This document shows positions 1 through 5,848 of a stretch of 5,969 nt of DNA, one piece after another. The position numbers and the translations under genes were made by a program. This DNA is from Schaedlerella sp. (GTDB lineage: Bacteria; Bacillota; Clostridia; Lachnospirales; Lachnospiraceae): the NCBI GenBank assembly GCA_020024595.1, contig JAHHTO010000148.1, positions 1 through 5,969 on the forward strand, written 5' to 3'. The notes beneath the pieces are model-generated. The model worked only from the letters and a program-made list of their open reading frames with translations. It searched no databases and had not been told where the DNA came from. Positions within the stretch are counted from its first letter, which is position 1; each line of letters begins with the position of its first letter.

Positions 1-612
1 ACATTAGGTGTACTGTTCGGTGTTTATTCTGCAATTCGTGCTGGAAAAATTCAAGACGGAATCATCCGCTTATTTTGTGTAGTGCTCGCATCACTCCCTG
101 CCTTTATTTTATCCTTGTTATTTTTATTTATTTTTGCCGTTCATCTAAATTGGTACGAAATAAGTAGTCAAATGGAATGGAGTCGGCTGTGGCTGCCAGC
201 AATTACGCTTGGCTTGATTGGAGCGCCACGAACGATACGTATCGTTCGTGCAACAATGCTAACCGAATTAGGGCAATTATATGTTTCGTCTTCACTTTCA
301 CGTGGACTCTCAAAAAAGCTAGTGGTTCAAGGAGCCTTTCAAAACACATTGCTTCCAATCATCACCACCATTGCACTTTCTTTTGCACATATGATAGGAG
401 GTTCTGTTGTGATCGAAACCATTTTTAATTGGCCGGGTATTGGAAATTATGCAATCAGTAGTATTCTGGTTCATGATTATCCCGCTATTCAGGGCTATAC
501 TGTACTCACGGTAGCTTCAGTTATCGCAATCAATTTGCTTGTGGAAATTATTTATCTGCTTACAAATCCAATCATACGTCGTGGTGGTGAATCGAGCTTG
601 ACAACCAAATAA
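1..612 (+). CDS. ABC importer permease, DppB/OppB/NikB family (5'-truncated)
   Basis: Inner-membrane permease subunit of a peptide/nickel/opine-class ABC importer; it forms half of the translocation channel. The frame is open from base 1 with no start, so the gene begins upstream: 203 residues are visible, against about 305-340 for the family. A GTG at position 82 lies inside the conserved transmembrane region and is not the start. Visible marks are a hydrophobic segment after LASLPAF, the line RIVRATMLTELGQLYV, and the EAA-type coupling loop SRGLSKKLVVQGAFQNTLLP that docks on the ATPase. The family signatures GGSVVIETIFNWPGIG and DYPAIQGYTVL follow, with the terminal NLLVEIIYLLTNPIIR. The DppC-type partner starts 15 nt after the stop. 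The family is certain; the substrate cannot be told, because B subunits of dipeptide, nickel and opine systems look alike. Confidence 0.95.
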   Translation, partial: TLGVLFGVYSAIRAGKIQDGIIRLFCVVLASLPAFILSLLFLFIFAVHLNWYEISSQMEWSRLWLPAITLGLIGAPRTIRIVRATMLTELGQLYVSSSLSRGLSKKLVVQGAFQNTLLPIITTIALSFAHMIGGSVVIETIFNWPGIGNYAISSILVHDYPAIQGYTVLTVASVIAINLLVEIIYLLTNPIIRRGGESSLTTK

Positions 613-627
613 AGGAGGTATACATCA

Positions 628-1452
628 ATGACAGGTAAAAGTTTCTCACTAAAGACTCTTATTGGCGTAATTTTATTATTGATTATTGTTTTTCTGGTGA
701 TTGCAGCTCCCGTTTTTACGGATTATACACCTGATGCTGCTACATCAGAACGCTTCCAAAAGTTCAGTATTACTAATCCGTTTGGCACAGATCGATATGG
801 ACGAGATATTTTCTGCCGCACACTTTATGGAGGCCGCACTACTTTGGTCTCATGCTTTCTTGCACTTGGAATGGCTTTACTGATCGGAACACTCTTTGGT
901 ATTCTCACTGGTATGCGAAGCTATAGCCTTTTTGATACAATTTTTATGAGAATCATTGATGTCTTAATGGCATTTCCATTTATGGTATTTGCTATGGTAA
1001 TCGCTGCATTATGGGGTTCCGGATTGATCAATCTATTGGTTGCTGTAATTGCCGTCTGGTGGGTTCCTTTTGCAAGACTAGCAAGAAGTATTGTTTTACA
1101 AATCAAAAACGACTCTTCTGTGTTGGCTGCCCGAGTACTGGGAGCATCCAGTTGGCATATTGGATTTTATGAACTTCTTCCCAAAATGATTGGGCCTCTC
1201 CTTGTGCTATCCACCTTTGAACTGGGAACACTTATTTTATCTATCTCCGCACTTTCCTTTTTAGGGATGGGTGCTCTGCCTCCAACACCGGAATGGGGTA
1301 GTATGCTCTCTGATGGACGAGCACATTTTTTTCAGCATCCACACATATTGTTTGGACCCGCTCTCTTTATTGTATTGACAGTCTTTGCACTGAATCTTAT
1401 CGGAGAGGGGCTGCGTGATGCTATGGACCCCTACGAACATATTGATCTATAA
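628..1452 (+). CDS. ABC importer permease, DppC/OppC/NikC family
   Basis: Second permease subunit, pairing with the upstream DppB-type protein to form the channel. It is 274 residues, slightly short of but within the family range (about 270-300), and looks complete. An N-terminal membrane segment (residues about 8-29) is followed by the hallmark NPFGTDRYGRDIFCRTLYGG at 50-69. Then come several hydrophobic helices and the EAA-type coupling loop around 167-190 (AARVLGASSWHIGFYELLPK). The C-terminal family motifs are SALSFLGMGALPPTPEWGSM at 207-226 and LNLIGEGLRDAMDP at 255-268. The ATG is chosen because a perfect AGGAGG lies at 613-618, 9 nt before it, and the N-terminus fits the family. It sits 14 nt before the ATPase gene, so co-translation in an operon is expected. 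Substrate unknown. Confidence 0.96.
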   Translation: MTGKSFSLKTLIGVILLLIIVFLVIAAPVFTDYTPDAATSERFQKFSITNPFGTDRYGRDIFCRTLYGGRTTLVSCFLALGMALLIGTLFGILTGMRSYSLFDTIFMRIIDVLMAFPFMVFAMVIAALWGSGLINLLVAVIAVWWVPFARLARSIVLQIKNDSSVLAARVLGASSWHIGFYELLPKMIGPLLVLSTFELGTLILSISALSFLGMGALPPTPEWGSMLSDGRAHFFQHPHILFGPALFIVLTVFALNLIGEGLRDAMDPYEHIDL

Positions 1453-1456
1453 CATC

Positions 1457-1462
1457 AGGAGG
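1457..1462 (+). promoter_or_regulatory. Ribosome binding site with short spacer for the ATPase gene
   Basis: A perfect AGGAGG just after the permease stop at 1450-1452. Only 4 nt separate it from the ATG at 1467, shorter than the usual 5-9. No better in-frame start is close downstream, and the protein aligns with the family from this ATG, so the start stands. Confidence 0.75.
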
Positions 1463-1466
1463 TAAT

Positions 1467-3074
1467 ATGCGTAATTATTCACCCGTTGCTTTATCTGTAG
1501 AGCAACTTAAAATAAGTTATGTGCAAAACAAAAACACATTTGTTGTACTGGACGAGATTTCATTTTCACTCAAAAAAGGCGAAATCCTCACCCTTCTTGG
1601 AGAAAGCGGATCTGGCAAATCCACCTGTGGAAAAGCCTTAATTGGCGTGCTTCCTCCTTCTGCAAACGTAGAAAGTGGCAAAATGCGAATCGGCAATACT
1701 ACCTATATTGTTCTTTCCAAATCCAAAATCGATTGGAAACAAATTCGTGGAAGTAAAATTGGAATGATTCATCAGGATGCACAGCTTGCACTAAATCCTG
1801 TCAAAACCATCCGTGTGCATTTTCAGGAGACCTTAAAAAACAGACACTCTTGCACAAAAGAGGATATAGAAAAAGTCTCGTGTGATATGTTGCGTCTTCT
1901 CAATTTCGATGATCCGGAACAGATTTTAAACGCCTATCCATTTGAACTTAGTGGAGGTATGTGTCAGCGCGTTTACATTGCAATGATTCTTTGCCTAGAG
2001 CCAGAAGTGCTAATTGCGGATGAACCTACCTCGGCATTAGATGTTGTGAGCCAAAAAGAAGTACTGAATTTGCTGCGAGAGATTCAAAAAAAGCTGAAGC
2101 TTTCCATATTATTGATTACTCATGACATTGGTGTGGTTCATGAAATCAGTGATCGCGTCATTGTATTGAGTGAAGGACATATCGTCGAAGAGGGAAATGT
2201 GCAGGATATTCTGGAAAATCCAAACGAATTATATACAAAGCAGTTGATTAGTGCGCGAGACCTGACGACTTTCATACGCTCTCAGTCAAGCGCATATGCA
2301 AAGCCTTTGTTACAGATTGATCGGTTGGAAAAATCATTTCAAAAGGGTTCACAGTATAAAAAAATATTAAATCAGTTGGATCTGGTTCTACATCAAGGTG
2401 AAACGATGGGTATCTTAGGCTTCAGCGGATGCGGAAAATCCACATTGGCAAAATGTGTGATGGGACTAGAAACGGCAGATCACGGTACAATCTTATATAA
2501 TGGTGAAAATATCTCTTATTCCCACAGAAAAAAACGCAAACATATCTGCAAATCCATGCAAATCGTATTTCAGGATGCAAGAGCAAGTCTCAACCCTCGT
2601 CGATCTGCATTGGAAATTGTACAGGAGCCACTGAACTATTTGAAAATTGGAACCGCTAAAGAACGACAGGAAAAAGCACTTTTTTATTTGAAGAATGTTG
2701 GAATTGATGGAGATGCCTTAAAACGCTGCCCTCCGCAGCTCAGTACAGGTCAGTGCCAAAGAATTGCCATTGCACGAGCGTTGGTGGTTGAGCCAGATAT
2801 TTTAATTTGTGATGAAGCTGTATCCGCATTGGATATGATACTGCAAAAACAAATTTTAGAACTCTTGTTAGACCTGCAAAAATCTATCGGTTTCGCATAT
2901 ATCATGATTTCTCATGATATACGGGTGATACGTCATACCTGTGAAAAAGTTGCGATTATGGATGAGGGTTCTTTCGTGGATATTCTCCCTACGGATCAGC
3001 TAACAGCTCAAACTGAAAACACATATATAAGAAATCTATTAAGTAGCGAGTTGTATGCAGCCGAGATATCTTAG
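1467..3074 (+). CDS. Fused dual-domain ABC importer ATPase (DppD-DppF type)
   Basis: Cytoplasmic motor of the importer, 535 residues, with the two ATPases that are usually separate proteins joined in one chain. Domain 1 (about 5-265): Walker A GESGSGKST at 45-53, Q-loop Q103, signature LSGGM at 161-165, Walker B VLIADE at 181-186 with catalytic Glu186, SALD at 189-192, switch His219. Domain 2 (about 280-530): Walker A GFSGCGKST at 318-326, Q-loop Q369, signature LSTGQ at 425-429, Walker B ending in DE at 449-450, SALD at 453-456, switch His483. Both halves keep their catalytic residues, so both sites could hydrolyse ATP. Oddities: the second signature has Thr for the usual first Gly, and DEA replaces the usual DEP after Walker B. 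Domain 1 runs straight into domain 2 without the cysteine-containing tail common in stand-alone OppD/DppD. Neighbouring permeases support importer function; substrate unknown. Confidence 0.96.
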   Translation: MRNYSPVALSVEQLKISYVQNKNTFVVLDEISFSLKKGEILTLLGESGSGKSTCGKALIGVLPPSANVESGKMRIGNTTYIVLSKSKIDWKQIRGSKIGMIHQDAQLALNPVKTIRVHFQETLKNRHSCTKEDIEKVSCDMLRLLNFDDPEQILNAYPFELSGGMCQRVYIAMILCLEPEVLIADEPTSALDVVSQKEVLNLLREIQKKLKLSILLITHDIGVVHEISDRVIVLSEGHIVEEGNVQDILENPNELYTKQLISARDLTTFIRSQSSAYAKPLLQIDRLEKSFQKGSQYKKILNQLDLVLHQGETMGILGFSGCGKSTLAKCVMGLETADHGTILYNGENISYSHRKKRKHICKSMQIVFQDARASLNPRRSALEIVQEPLNYLKIGTAKERQEKALFYLKNVGIDGDALKRCPPQLSTGQCQRIAIARALVVEPDILICDEAVSALDMILQKQILELLLDLQKSIGFAYIMISHDIRVIRHTCEKVAIMDEGSFVDILPTDQLTAQTENTYIRNLLSSELYAAEIS

Positions 3075-3100
3075 TCGTTTTATTATTACAATATCCGAAG

Positions 3101-3108
3101 AAAGGTGG
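3101..3108 (+). promoter_or_regulatory. Weak, distant ribosome binding site for the MATE gene
   Basis: AAAGGTGG is the only Shine-Dalgarno-like run before the ATG at 3122. It lies 13 nt away and is a poorer match than those of the two preceding genes. No alternative in-frame ATG, GTG or TTG lies between it and 3122, so the start stands, but translation may be weaker than that of the transporter genes. Confidence 0.5.
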
Positions 3109-3121
3109 TTATATCTTTAAT

Positions 3122-4510
3122 ATGGAGGGACGAAACAAAAATATTGATCTGACACAAGGTGCTGCTGGTCGGCAGCTATTCTTATTCTTTCTTCCAATAT
3201 TGGCCGGAAGTATCCTGCAGCAGATGTACACAACGCTGGATGCAGTCATCATTGGTCAGTTCGCAGGAAAGGTAGGCTTGGCTGCTATTGATTCCGTCTA
3301 TAATCTATTAAAACTTCCTGTGAATTTTTTTATTGGCTTATCCACAGGTGCAACGATTATTATCTCCCAATATTTTGGAGCAAAGCAGGAGCAGGAACTT
3401 TCCAATGCGACACATACAGCAATTGCCTTTGCATTTATCGGCGGTGTGCTTTTATCTATCCTTGGTGTATTAACCGCACCGTGGTGTTTACATATGATGA
3501 AGGTGCCTGCAGATATTTTTCCGATTACACTTTCCTATGTCCGAATTTACTTTGCCGGATTAGCTGTATCAATGCTATACAATATCGGCGCTGGAATACT
3601 TCGTGCGGTTGGTGACTCCAAAACACCTTTCCGAATCCTTCTGATTTCCTGCTCTGTAAATCTGATTTTAGATTTGCTCTTTGTAGGGGTGCTGCAATGG
3701 AGTGTTGCAGGAGCTGCTTTTGCTACAATCCTATCCCAGGCTCTCAGTGCTGTCTTAGTGATTCGGGCCCTTATGGACAGCACATCAGCCTCCCGCTTGA
3801 TGCTGCATCGGATACGTTTTTATGGCGGTGTATTAAAATCAATATTTATGATTGGACTGCCGATTGCTTTTCAGTCTTCGCTGTACCCAATCGCCAATAT
3901 GATGATCCAAGCGAACATCAACAAAACAGGCACAGATTATATTGCGGCTTGGGCACTTTGCGGAAAATTGGATTTTCTAATCTGGCTGATTGTAGACTCT
4001 CTTGCTGCAGCAGTTTCCACTTTTGTTGCGCAAAATTACGGTGCAGGCAAAAAGGATCGCATCAGAATAGGGGTTCGCTCTGGAGTTGCAATGACGGTTG
4101 GTATGGTTATTTTGATTAGTATAGGTCTATTTTTCTTCAGTAACCTGCTTGGAAAACTATTCATCAAACCAGCGGATTACGGCATACTGCCAATCGTAGA
4201 GGAAATTATGCATTTTCTGGCACCTCTATATGTGCTGTATGTTTTTGGAGAACTGCTTTCCGGTGCAATCCGAGGAACGGGAGAAACCTTCCAGCCAATG
4301 CTTCTAACTCTGATTGGTACTTGTGGTGCTAGAATACTTTGGATTCTATTCATTGTTCCCATAAACAGATCTATCATGGTTATTCTTGCAAGCTATCCAG
4401 TATCGTGGTTATTAACATCTATTTTCTTCATTATTTTTTATTTGCATTTCTCCAAAAAGAGATTTACACCAAACATTGAATCAGTGGAGTGCAATGATTT
4501 GTGTAAGTAA
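3122..4510 (+). CDS. MATE-family efflux transporter
   Basis: Integral membrane exporter of the multidrug and toxic compound extrusion family, driven by a Na+ or H+ gradient. It is 462 residues, the normal full length (about 440-480), with roughly 12 hydrophobic segments in two homologous halves. Half 1 holds the typical opening IDLTQGAAGRQLFLFFLPI (8-26), then QQMYTTLDAVIIGQFAG (33-49), ISQYFGAKQ (81-89) and GAGILRAVGDSKTPF (156-170). Half 2 repeats these as GLPIAFQSSLYPIANMMIQ (245-263), FVAQNYGAGK (301-310) and GAIRGTGETFQPM (381-393). The short tail after the last helix is hydrophilic. The start is the first ATG after the ATPase stop, 47 nt downstream, with no hairpin terminator in between, so it probably rides on the importer transcript. 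Exported compound unknown: a drug, a metabolite, or the unloaded form of what the ABC system imports are all possible. Confidence 0.96.
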   Translation: MEGRNKNIDLTQGAAGRQLFLFFLPILAGSILQQMYTTLDAVIIGQFAGKVGLAAIDSVYNLLKLPVNFFIGLSTGATIIISQYFGAKQEQELSNATHTAIAFAFIGGVLLSILGVLTAPWCLHMMKVPADIFPITLSYVRIYFAGLAVSMLYNIGAGILRAVGDSKTPFRILLISCSVNLILDLLFVGVLQWSVAGAAFATILSQALSAVLVIRALMDSTSASRLMLHRIRFYGGVLKSIFMIGLPIAFQSSLYPIANMMIQANINKTGTDYIAAWALCGKLDFLIWLIVDSLAAAVSTFVAQNYGAGKKDRIRIGVRSGVAMTVGMVILISIGLFFFSNLLGKLFIKPADYGILPIVEEIMHFLAPLYVLYVFGELLSGAIRGTGETFQPMLLTLIGTCGARILWILFIVPINRSIMVILASYPVSWLLTSIFFIIFYLHFSKKRFTPNIESVECNDLCK

Positions 4511-4572
4511 AAACACACTATCTTATTTCCGAATATAAGTACAAATTGGATCTCTATATAGTAAAAAAATAG

Positions 4573-4628
4573 TTGGTTTACAAGGGCAAACTCACATAGG
4601 GACACAAGGTAAACCTAGGGTAAACCAA
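4573..4628 (+). repeat. GTAAACC direct and inverted repeat cluster
   Basis: TTGGTTTAC at 4573-4581 is matched by its exact reverse complement GTAAACCAA at 4620-4628. Inside, GGTAAACC occurs directly at 4608-4615 and again at 4619-4626, 11 bases apart. Looser relatives AGGGCAAAC (4583-4591) and AGGGACAC (4598-4605) give spacings of about one helical turn. The cluster lies in the 3' untranslated region after the MATE gene. It could be a protein-binding site, a recombination-end array or an RNA fold; function unknown. Confidence 0.5.
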
Positions 4629-4643
4629 ATACGGAACGCACCT

Positions 4644-4677
4644 AAAAATCCGACTGTATCACCACAGTCGGATTTTT
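4644..4677 (+). terminator. Strong intrinsic terminator of the transporter operon (bidirectional)
   Basis: A perfect 14-bp stem pairs AAAAATCCGACTGT (4644-4657) with ACAGTCGGATTTTT (4664-4677) around a 6-nt loop. On the + strand the T-run TTTTTCTTTT (4673-4682) completes a rho-independent terminator, 134 nt after the MATE stop. The leading A-run gives a T-run on the minus strand too, so it can also stop transcripts arriving from the recombinase relic side. Confidence 0.92.
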
Positions 4678-4681
4678 CTTT

Positions 4682-4736
4682 TGCCGTTGTCCGGCAGTTA
4701 CTGTATGTCTATGTTCTTAAGTTCTCTTTCAACTTA
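4682..4736. other. Two minor hairpins in the gene-free gap
   Basis: The stretch 4511-4823 (313 bases) holds no gene I can support. Apart from the repeat cluster and the flanking terminators it has two small hairpins. One is TGCCG/CGGCA (4682-4686 with 4692-4696, loop of 5); the other is TAAGTT/AACTTA (4718-4723 with 4731-4736, loop of 7). Neither is followed by a T-run, and neither sits by a gene start. They may be part of mobile-element end sequence, but this is inference only. Confidence 0.3.
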
Positions 4737-4784
4737 GCTTGTGTAAGATAAAGAAGCAATCAAAGTGTAAAAATTTTGGCCGTT

Positions 4785-4817
4785 CCTATCTGGCACTTGT
4801 ACACTGTGCCGGATAGG
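4785..4817 (-). terminator. Probable terminator of the decayed recombinase gene
   Basis: A 12-bp inverted repeat, CCTATCTGGCAC (4785-4796) with GTGCCGGATAGG (4806-4817), has one G-U wobble and a 9-nt loop. Read on the minus strand it begins 6 nt after the relic's TAA at 4824-4826. A T-run (TTTTT at about 4770-4774) follows some 10 nt past the stem, so it is a weak or displaced intrinsic terminator. Its position fits the original 3' end of the recombinase gene. Confidence 0.6.
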
Positions 4818-4823
4818 TCAGGC

Positions 4824-5092
4824 TTAGAATTCGGTCAGGTCAATTTTGCCCACAAAGCTGTAATAAATCTCGATATTCTGTCCGCGTGTGCCATCTTCAT
4901 CGTGAGGACGATGATTTTCTCTACAAACTCCCGCAGGAGAGTGGGGGTCAGTTCCTCAAAGCTGGTGTATTTTCGGACGGTCTTCATAAACCATTCAGCG
5001 TTTACAGCGGCTTCCTGCACCTTGGAAAACTCTGCTTGCAGCTGGCTAATCCACTTTTTGAGCTGCCACTGTTCGGCTTCATAGTCTGTGGA
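4824..5092 (-). pseudogene. C-terminal remnant of a large serine recombinase (frameshifted)
   Basis: Minus-strand reading from 5092 gives STDYEAEQWQLKKWISQLQ, then VNAEWFMKTVRKYTSFEELT and LREFVEKIIV. This matches the coiled-coil plus C-terminal (DUF4368-like) region of clostridial large serine recombinases of the TnpX/TndX kind, which cut and join mobile-element ends. At about 4902-4909 the frame breaks. Shifting frame restores HDEDGTRGQNIEIYYSFVGK and then IDLTEF with a TAA at 4824-4826, the family's usual ending. Upstream an in-frame TAG (5093-5095) blocks the frame, and no catalytic serine domain is present in the window. KVADER on the same strand at 5131-5148, in another frame, may be one more scrap of the same protein (weak). 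Only about 90 of some 500-550 residues remain, so the gene is dead. Confidence 0.82.
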
Positions 5093-5197
5093 CTAGAATT
5101 TTGCTCTTAGTAGCTATAAACTTCCCCCTCTCTTTCGTCCGCCACTTTTCGGGAAATCGCAACCAGCACATTTTGTATTGACCATCAAAATGGACGT

Positions 5198-5232
5198 AAA
5201 AAAGCAGGAAACCTTGAAAAAGATTTCCTGCT
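5198..5232 (-). terminator. Intrinsic terminator of the LytTR/membrane-protein unit
   Basis: On the minus strand AGCAGGAAA (5232-5224) pairs perfectly with TTTCCTGCT (5211-5203) around a 12-nt loop, and TTTTT (5202-5198) follows. It lies about 114 nt after the stop of the 162-residue membrane protein and is the first good terminator met by that transcript. The + strand lacks a T-run after the stem (GGGGG follows), so it acts in one direction. Confidence 0.8.
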
Positions 5233-5345
5233 GGGGGTGCCGTTGTGAGGTGGTATATACGGTTGAGGAGCAGGTCTGTCAATAGTGGCTGCATTTATGT
5301 GCTGTTCATCTTGCCTGTTAACATGAGTGGTCGGTTCTGCAATAT

Positions 5346-5834
5346 CTATTGTAGTAGTTGTATTTTGAAAATATTGGTGGTGTCTGCGGCAGTTAAAAGC
5401 GTAATTGCGACCATATCCCCTTGTTCTAAGTCAGAAAGGTTAATTTCATCATTCCATACATCATATTGAAATACGCCACGATACTGTTCTTCATTCAGTG
5501 CAATTCCCTCAACAGTTATAGAATTGGTCTCAATCTCTTTTACCTCTGCGTAAAAAGTCTGAATATTGGAGGGCGAGAGCTGCCACATGCTGTCCTCAAA
5601 ATGGTCATAAGCAACTTTATAGCCTATAAAGTAACTTGACACTATTCCAACAAGTAAAAGGGAGACGGTTAGCACAATAGCAACTTTATAGGGGGCGGGC
5701 ATTTTTGCGCCACGTTCTCCTGTACTCAACACCCAATTAATTTTTTTCTTGTAGATGTGCATATAAACTGCAAGCGTGATGAAAAGTAATGCAGCAACAA
5801 ATAAAATGATAATAAAAAACGCTGGAAATCTCAT
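5346..5834 (-). CDS. Two-helix membrane protein with extracytoplasmic beta-rich domain, function unknown
   Basis: A 162-residue protein I do not recognise by name. It has hydrophobic segments at about 4-27 and 50-70. The loop between them (28-49) carries KKK and further Arg/Lys residues, which by the positive-inside rule puts it in the cytoplasm and the rest of the C-terminus (71-162) outside. Residues about 90-162 alternate like beta-strands: IQTFYAEVKEIETNSITVEG, YRGVFQYDVW, LEQGDMVAITLL, then NIFKIQLLQ. This suggests a small OB-like or similar barrel (inference, recalling DUF3221-type folds). There are no cysteines and no lipobox. The ATG is supported by AGGGAGG 7 nt upstream. The ribosome binding site overlaps the stop of the LytTR gene, so the two are translationally coupled and probably act together; a sensor or modulator of the regulator is plausible but unproven. 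Confidence 0.85.
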   Translation of the reverse strand: MRFPAFFIIILFVAALLFITLAVYMHIYKKKINWVLSTGERGAKMPAPYKVAIVLTVSLLLVGIVSSYFIGYKVAYDHFEDSMWQLSPSNIQTFYAEVKEIETNSITVEGIALNEEQYRGVFQYDVWNDEINLSDLEQGDMVAITLLTAADTTNIFKIQLLQ

Positions 5835-5841
5835 AGCCTAA

Positions 5842-5848
5842 CCTCCCT
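5842..5848 (-). promoter_or_regulatory. Ribosome binding site overlapping the upstream stop codon
   Basis: AGGGAGG on the minus strand shares two bases with the TAG (5849-5847) that ends the LytTR gene and lies 7 nt before the ATG at 5834. This fixes the start of the membrane protein and implies coupling: ribosomes ending the regulator uncover or directly feed this site. Confidence 0.85.

Noticed and set aside
82..612. GTG at 82 as the start of the first permease
   Set aside because: The frame continues upstream with family-like sequence to base 1, there is no ribosome binding site, and starting there would remove the N-terminal half of the permease.
3547..4377. Open frames overlapping the MATE gene, on both strands (3547-3783 and 4177-4377 minus, 3697-4119 plus)
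   Set aside because: They overlap a full-length, well-conserved MATE gene and have no start signals; they are shadows of its codon pattern.
4530..4565. Possible promoter around TATAGT near 4557
   Set aside because: No acceptable -35 hexamer is found at 16-18 bases upstream, and no gene follows on the + strand.
4573..4628. Repeat cluster considered as a CRISPR array
   Set aside because: Repeats are only 8-9 bases with 3-to-7-base gaps between units; there are no uniform spacers and no cas genes.
4644..4677. Hairpin considered as a riboswitch or attenuator
   Set aside because: No + strand gene follows it. A perfect stem with a T-run after an operon is explained fully as a terminator.
4776..5110. 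Open frames on the + strand across the recombinase relic
   Set aside because: They lie opposite the minus-strand relic, have no ribosome binding site, and their translations are cysteine- and serine-rich with no recognisable domain. The minus-strand reading is a clear family match.
5079..5294. Minus-strand open frame of 71 codons between the membrane protein and the relic
   Set aside because: It runs straight through the terminator hairpin at 5198-5232 and into the start of the relic, lacks a convincing ribosome binding site, and has no recognisable motif.
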